A stretch of 9,067 bases of DNA from CAYOSU01 sp964406735 (GTDB taxonomy: Bacteria; Bacillota; Clostridia; Christensenellales; CAMQZB01): positions 1 to 9,067 of the forward strand of contig CAYOSU010000026.1 of the NCBI GenBank assembly GCA_964406735.1, read 5' to 3'. Below the pieces are notes generated by a model that ran no database searches, was not told the DNA's origin, and was given only the letters and a program-made list of their open reading frames with translations. Both the position numbers and the translations under genes were made by a program. Positions 6,875 through 9,067 of this stretch are shown here, in pieces. Numbering within the stretch: the first letter of the stretch is position 1; each line of letters opens with the position of its first letter.

Positions 6875-7489
6875 ATGAAGGTGCTTTCCGTTCACGATGA
6901 GGAATTTTTGAAGTACGGTAAAGTCATCGACGAAAAAGAGACCGTCGAAAGGCTTCTTCCCGTTCTCGATACCTTCTCTATCCCCGACGTTATGAATAAA
7001 TATTCACCGTCTGAAAGCGCATTAGAGGAAGTCTCATCCGAAGCGTTTTCTAAATATTTCGACGGTGAGATACAGGTTGGTTACTGCAACGGCAGAGGCA
7101 CGAAATTAAATTCCGTCGAGTATCACCTCTCCGACGAGATAAACGTTGCGTTAAACGACGTCGTTTTATTCCTCGGGAGATATGAGGGCGTTGACGACAT
7201 CAACACCGCTACACTCGTGCCGTTCATTCTCAAAAAGGGCGAGGCGGTCGTGCTTTTCGGCAAGACCTTGCACTTTGCGCCGCTCGACATCACAAAACAG
7301 GGCTTTAAGGTCGCAATAGTTCTCCCTAAGGGCACTAACTATCCCCTGTCGCCCGAAGAAAAGGTCGGTACGCACTTTATGACCAACAAGTGGCTTATTG
7401 CGCACAAGGAGCACACCAAAATGGTCGAGGACGGAGCTTACGTCGGGCTTTTTGGGAAAAATTATTCCGTTGACGACTTAGAGCTTTGA
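6875..7489 (+). CDS. DUF4867 family protein, cupin-like, function unknown
   Basis: This 204-residue soluble protein is recognised from memory as the DUF4867 family by its block VGYCNGRGTKLNSVEYH (68-84) followed by DEINVALNDVVLFLG, and by KTLHFAPLD and VLPKGTNYPL. The spacing is cupin-like: E82, H84 and E88 in the first motif and H133 in the second are candidate metal ligands, with a small beta-rich core expected. I know of no demonstrated reaction for the family. Because it sits 1 nt after the FucI-like gene and 1 nt before the ROK gene, with GGAGG at 6861-6865, it should act in the same pathway. A sugar isomerase, epimerase or mutarotase role is a reasonable guess from the cupin-like pattern, especially as no aldose 1-epimerase (YihR type) is present. 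That role is inference only. The length is normal and the frame is intact. Confidence 0.8.
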   Translation: MKVLSVHDEEFLKYGKVIDEKETVERLLPVLDTFSIPDVMNKYSPSESALEEVSSEAFSKYFDGEIQVGYCNGRGTKLNSVEYHLSDEINVALNDVVLFLGRYEGVDDINTATLVPFILKKGEAVVLFGKTLHFAPLDITKQGFKVAIVLPKGTNYPLSPEEKVGTHFMTNKWLIAHKEHTKMVEDGAYVGLFGKNYSVDDLEL

Positions 7490-7490
7490 T

Positions 7491-8618
7491 ATGATCGATT
7501 TTTTTCGCTACAACACACGGAACGCTAAGGCACTGCTTCGTAACCTCTACTTCAACCCGTCGATGACGAGGGGACAGCTCTCCAAAAAGCAGAACTGTAC
7601 CCCTGCGATGATCTCTATCATCTCGGGCAAGATGCTTACAGACGGGATAATCTCGGAAGCGCCTACCATCGAGACCGTCGTTAAGACCGGACCGAAGGAG
7701 AAATCTCTCGTTTTTAACGGCGATTTCGCCCTTTTCCTCGGCGTATACCTTGGGAAAAGGCGTGTCAGCGTGGGAGTTTCTAACGCCAAAAACAAGCCTG
7801 TTGAGGGCGTTTTTGAGTACTTCGACGAGGGTGATATTCAAGGAAAGCTGAAGTTCATTAAGGACAAGGGCAACGAGTTTATCAGGGCGTTTGGAAAGAC
7901 TAATTTCTTCGCCGTCGGCGTCGGCGCAGTGGGCATCCCAGACAACACGCACTTTGAGCTTAACGCCCAAGGCACGAGCGTTGACCTCAAGGACTTCTTT
8001 GAAAAGGCGTTCGGTCTCCCCGTCTCTATCGACAACAACGTCAGGGCGTTGGCGTCCTGCGAGTACCTTTCTGCTTACAGGCAAGACAGCGACAGGTTTA
8101 TCTTCGTGAAATACGGTCCGGGACTTGGATCTGCAATGGCTCCTATTTCGCTTTCTTCCCAAAGCGACGTTTATCTCGGAGAGATCGGACATATGCAGGT
8201 CATGGGCAGTACTATCCCCTGCTCCTGCGGCAAAACAGGCTGTCTCGAAGCGGAGATCAGCGAGCAAAGGATCTTGAATATCTTTAACGAAAACGCCGAT
8301 GTTAAGGCGGATTCCTGCCTCGAGGTGTTTAAGCTATTTGAAAAGGGAGACGAAAATGCGAAAAAAGCCGTCGGCGTTCTTATCGACGAGCTTGCACTTA
8401 CGCTTTCGCACCTTTACCTTATCTTTAAGGACGTTGACATCGTGCTGTGCGGTGAGGCGTTCGAGTTCCCTGCGATAAGAAGCGCAATACTTTTTACGAC
8501 GTCAAAGTTCTTGCAGGCAAGCACGACTACAGAAAGGCTGTTGTTCTCGGCGCAGAGCGACAAGTACCGCTATCTGGGCGGTAGTGCAGTCGCCATCTGG
8601 GAAAAATTGTTAAATTAA
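7491..8618 (+). CDS. ROK-family transcriptional regulator (XylR/NagC-like)
   Basis: A 375-residue protein with an N-terminal winged helix-turn-helix (about 8-57: RNAKALLRNLY, then MTRGQLSKKQNCTPAMISIISGKML) followed by a ROK sugar-sensing domain. Seen: GVGAVGIP (143-150), GPGLGSA (209-215), and the zinc signature with H234, C244, C246, C251 and the CGKTGCLE motif. The residue aligned with the catalytic Asp of ROK sugar kinases is Asn183 (PVSIDNNVRA), so it should not phosphorylate sugar, as expected for a regulator. It most likely represses the operon and the divergent symporter until it binds the sugar or an intermediate. The palindrome at 1643-1671 is the best candidate site. The start lies 1 nt after the DUF4867 stop with a weak ribosome site, so translation is probably coupled. 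It is the last gene before the terminator, which suggests autoregulation. Confidence 0.92.
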   Translation: MIDFFRYNTRNAKALLRNLYFNPSMTRGQLSKKQNCTPAMISIISGKMLTDGIISEAPTIETVVKTGPKEKSLVFNGDFALFLGVYLGKRRVSVGVSNAKNKPVEGVFEYFDEGDIQGKLKFIKDKGNEFIRAFGKTNFFAVGVGAVGIPDNTHFELNAQGTSVDLKDFFEKAFGLPVSIDNNVRALASCEYLSAYRQDSDRFIFVKYGPGLGSAMAPISLSSQSDVYLGEIGHMQVMGSTIPCSCGKTGCLEAEISEQRILNIFNENADVKADSCLEVFKLFEKGDENAKKAVGVLIDELALTLSHLYLIFKDVDIVLCGEAFEFPAIRSAILFTTSKFLQASTTTERLLFSAQSDKYRYLGGSAVAIWEKLLN

Positions 8619-8634
8619 AGGGTTGATATTATTG

Positions 8635-8664
8635 AAAATGCGTCCGATAACGGGCGCATTTTTT
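8635..8664 (+). terminator. rho-independent terminator of the operon
   Basis: An 11-bp stem (8635-8645 with 8652-8662, a single G-T wobble) carries the GC-rich upper part GCGTCC/GGGCGC and a 6-nt loop GATAAC. It runs into a T-run that continues as further T-rich sequence to 8680. It lies 17 nt past the ROK stop codon, so it ends the operon that starts at about 1820. Confidence 0.92.
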
Positions 8665-8678
8665 GTTGTTTTTTTATT

Positions 8679-8717
8679 TTAGGGGACACTTTACCCGAAG
8701 CGTAAAGTTTCCCCTAA
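8679..8717. repeat. long imperfect inverted repeat (REP/MITE-like hairpin)
   Basis: A 16-bp stem with one mismatch is formed by TTAGGGGACACTTTAC (8679-8694) and GTAAAGTTTCCCCTAA (8702-8717), with a 7-nt loop CCGAAGC. It lies directly after the operon terminator, has no T-run of its own, and looks like a dispersed palindromic element. It could also protect the 3' end of read-through mRNA. Copy number in the genome would decide. Confidence 0.55.
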
Positions 8718-8932
8718 GACCTCTTCAAACGCTTTTTGACTGGTTTTTTATAGCGGTTGAACAAGGTGAGTAGTCAAGCCGAGGGTGGATAATAAAAAAG
8801 TTGGGCAAAGTGGTTAAAAAGGTATGTTCTCAGAGTTAGGAAAATAAAGTATTTCCCGAGGATTGGCGGTGGTAATAAAGCGAAGTTTGAGTGAGTAGCT
8901 AGTTTTTGGCGATCCTTTCCTATAGCCGTTTT

Positions 8933-8954
8933 GGCGGCGAATCACCGCCCTTTT
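8933..8954 (+). other. short GC hairpin, weak terminator-like
   Basis: GGCGG (8933-8937) pairs with CCGCC (8945-8949) across a 7-nt loop and is followed by C and T4. The stem is only 5 bp and no gene ends just upstream, so a terminator role is doubtful. An AAGGAGG word about 10 nt further (8960-8966) is not followed by a usable start codon and open frame. Confidence 0.3.
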
Positions 8955-9005
8955 GCATAAGGAGGCTTTTTATAAGGATTCTGTTATTATTAGAACAATC
9001 CCTCA

Positions 9006-9061
9006 GTCTGCTCCGCAGACAGCTCCCTTTACACAAAGGAGCCCTGTGTGGCTTCGCCACA
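9006..9061. repeat. cluster of three tandem hairpins, clostridial REP/MITE-like element
   Basis: Three adjacent stem-loops are visible: GTCTGC-TCC-GCAGAC (9006-9020), GCTCC(C)TTT-ACAC-AAAGGAGC (9022-9042, one bulged C) and TGTGGC-TTC-GCCACA (9047-9061). The lead-in CCCTCAGTC and the order of stems resemble, from memory, a palindromic repeat widely dispersed in gut Clostridia genomes. The element continues to or beyond the window edge. It is non-coding and probably mobilised in trans or formed like BIMEs. Confidence 0.65.
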
Positions 9062-9067
9062 AGTGAA

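Larger units (their letters stand above)
8619..9067. other. gene-free 449-bp region after the operon
   Basis: Neither strand shows a credible coding frame here. Besides the terminator it holds a long hairpin (8679-8717), a short GC hairpin (8933-8949) and a palindrome cluster at the right end. The stretch 8718-8930 is unexplained. It contains two GTGAGTAG words (8766-8773 and 8892-8899) and two related words, GTGGATAATAAA near 8785 and GTGGTAATAAA near 8868. These are too short to be called repeats with confidence. No tRNA or recognised structured RNA is seen. Confidence 0.6.

Noticed and set aside
7395..8267. 290-codon open frame on the minus strand opposite the DUF4867 and ROK genes
   Set aside because: It straddles two well-supported genes, has an Arg/Val/Asp-rich composition typical of antisense reading, and shows no family motifs.
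7491..8618. ROK protein as the missing sugar kinase of the pathway
   Set aside because: It has an N-terminal wHTH and Asn183 in place of the catalytic Asp, so it is called a regulator.
9001..9067. CRISPR array or tRNA at the right edge
   Set aside because: The three hairpins differ from one another, there are no regular repeat-spacer units, and no cloverleaf or CCA end can be folded.

Overview
The window looks like a catabolic locus for a single sugar or glycoside from a Bacillota (Firmicutes) genome, most likely an anaerobic gut-type Clostridia. The evidence is good AGGAG-type ribosome binding sites, AT-rich intergenic regions with a near-consensus sigma-A promoter, gene families (DUF4867, iron-dependent alcohol dehydrogenase, LacB/RpiB-type isomerase, ROK regulator) common in that group, and a cluster of short palindromes at the right edge of a kind scattered through gut clostridial genomes. 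No rRNA, tRNA, CRISPR array, transposase or phage gene is visible.

Layout. Positions 1-96 hold no gene, only a short direct repeat. A GPH-family (YihO/YihP/MelB-type) sugar:cation symporter runs leftward from 1554 to 97. A 298-bp divergent intergenic region (1555-1852) carries an operon promoter pointing right (TTGACT, 17 nt, extended TGATATAAT), a candidate promoter pointing left, and a 29-bp palindrome just downstream of the left promoter that is a good operator candidate. Six genes then run rightward as one tight operon: a GH31 glycosidase of the YihQ (sulfoquinovosidase) clade, a LacB/RpiB-like isomerase, an iron-dependent alcohol dehydrogenase, an L-fucose/L-arabinose-isomerase-superfamily protein, a DUF4867 cupin-like protein, and a ROK repressor. 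From the isomerase at 3956 onward the genes are overlapping or 1-12 nt apart. A strong rho-independent terminator follows at 8635-8664. The last ~450 bp contain no gene, only palindromes and REP/MITE-like repeats.

How the genes could work together (inference). The symporter imports a glycoside, the GH31 enzyme frees the sugar, the FucI-like protein turns the aldose into a ketose, the LacB-like protein interconverts a shorter aldose/ketose pair, and the Fe-ADH reduces an aldehyde end product. The ROK protein senses the sugar or an intermediate and represses both transcription units. There is no sugar kinase and no aldolase. This parts list resembles the transketolase-dependent sulfoglycolysis (sulfo-TK) route for sulfoquinovose, minus the transketolase. 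Against a plain sulfoquinovose assignment, the GH31 enzyme has Gln where E. coli YihQ has the sulfonate-binding Arg301, although the rest of the pocket and both catalytic Asp residues are kept. The locus is therefore either a variant sulfoglycolytic operon or a pathway for a related, so far unassigned sugar. The DUF4867 protein is the piece with no known function.
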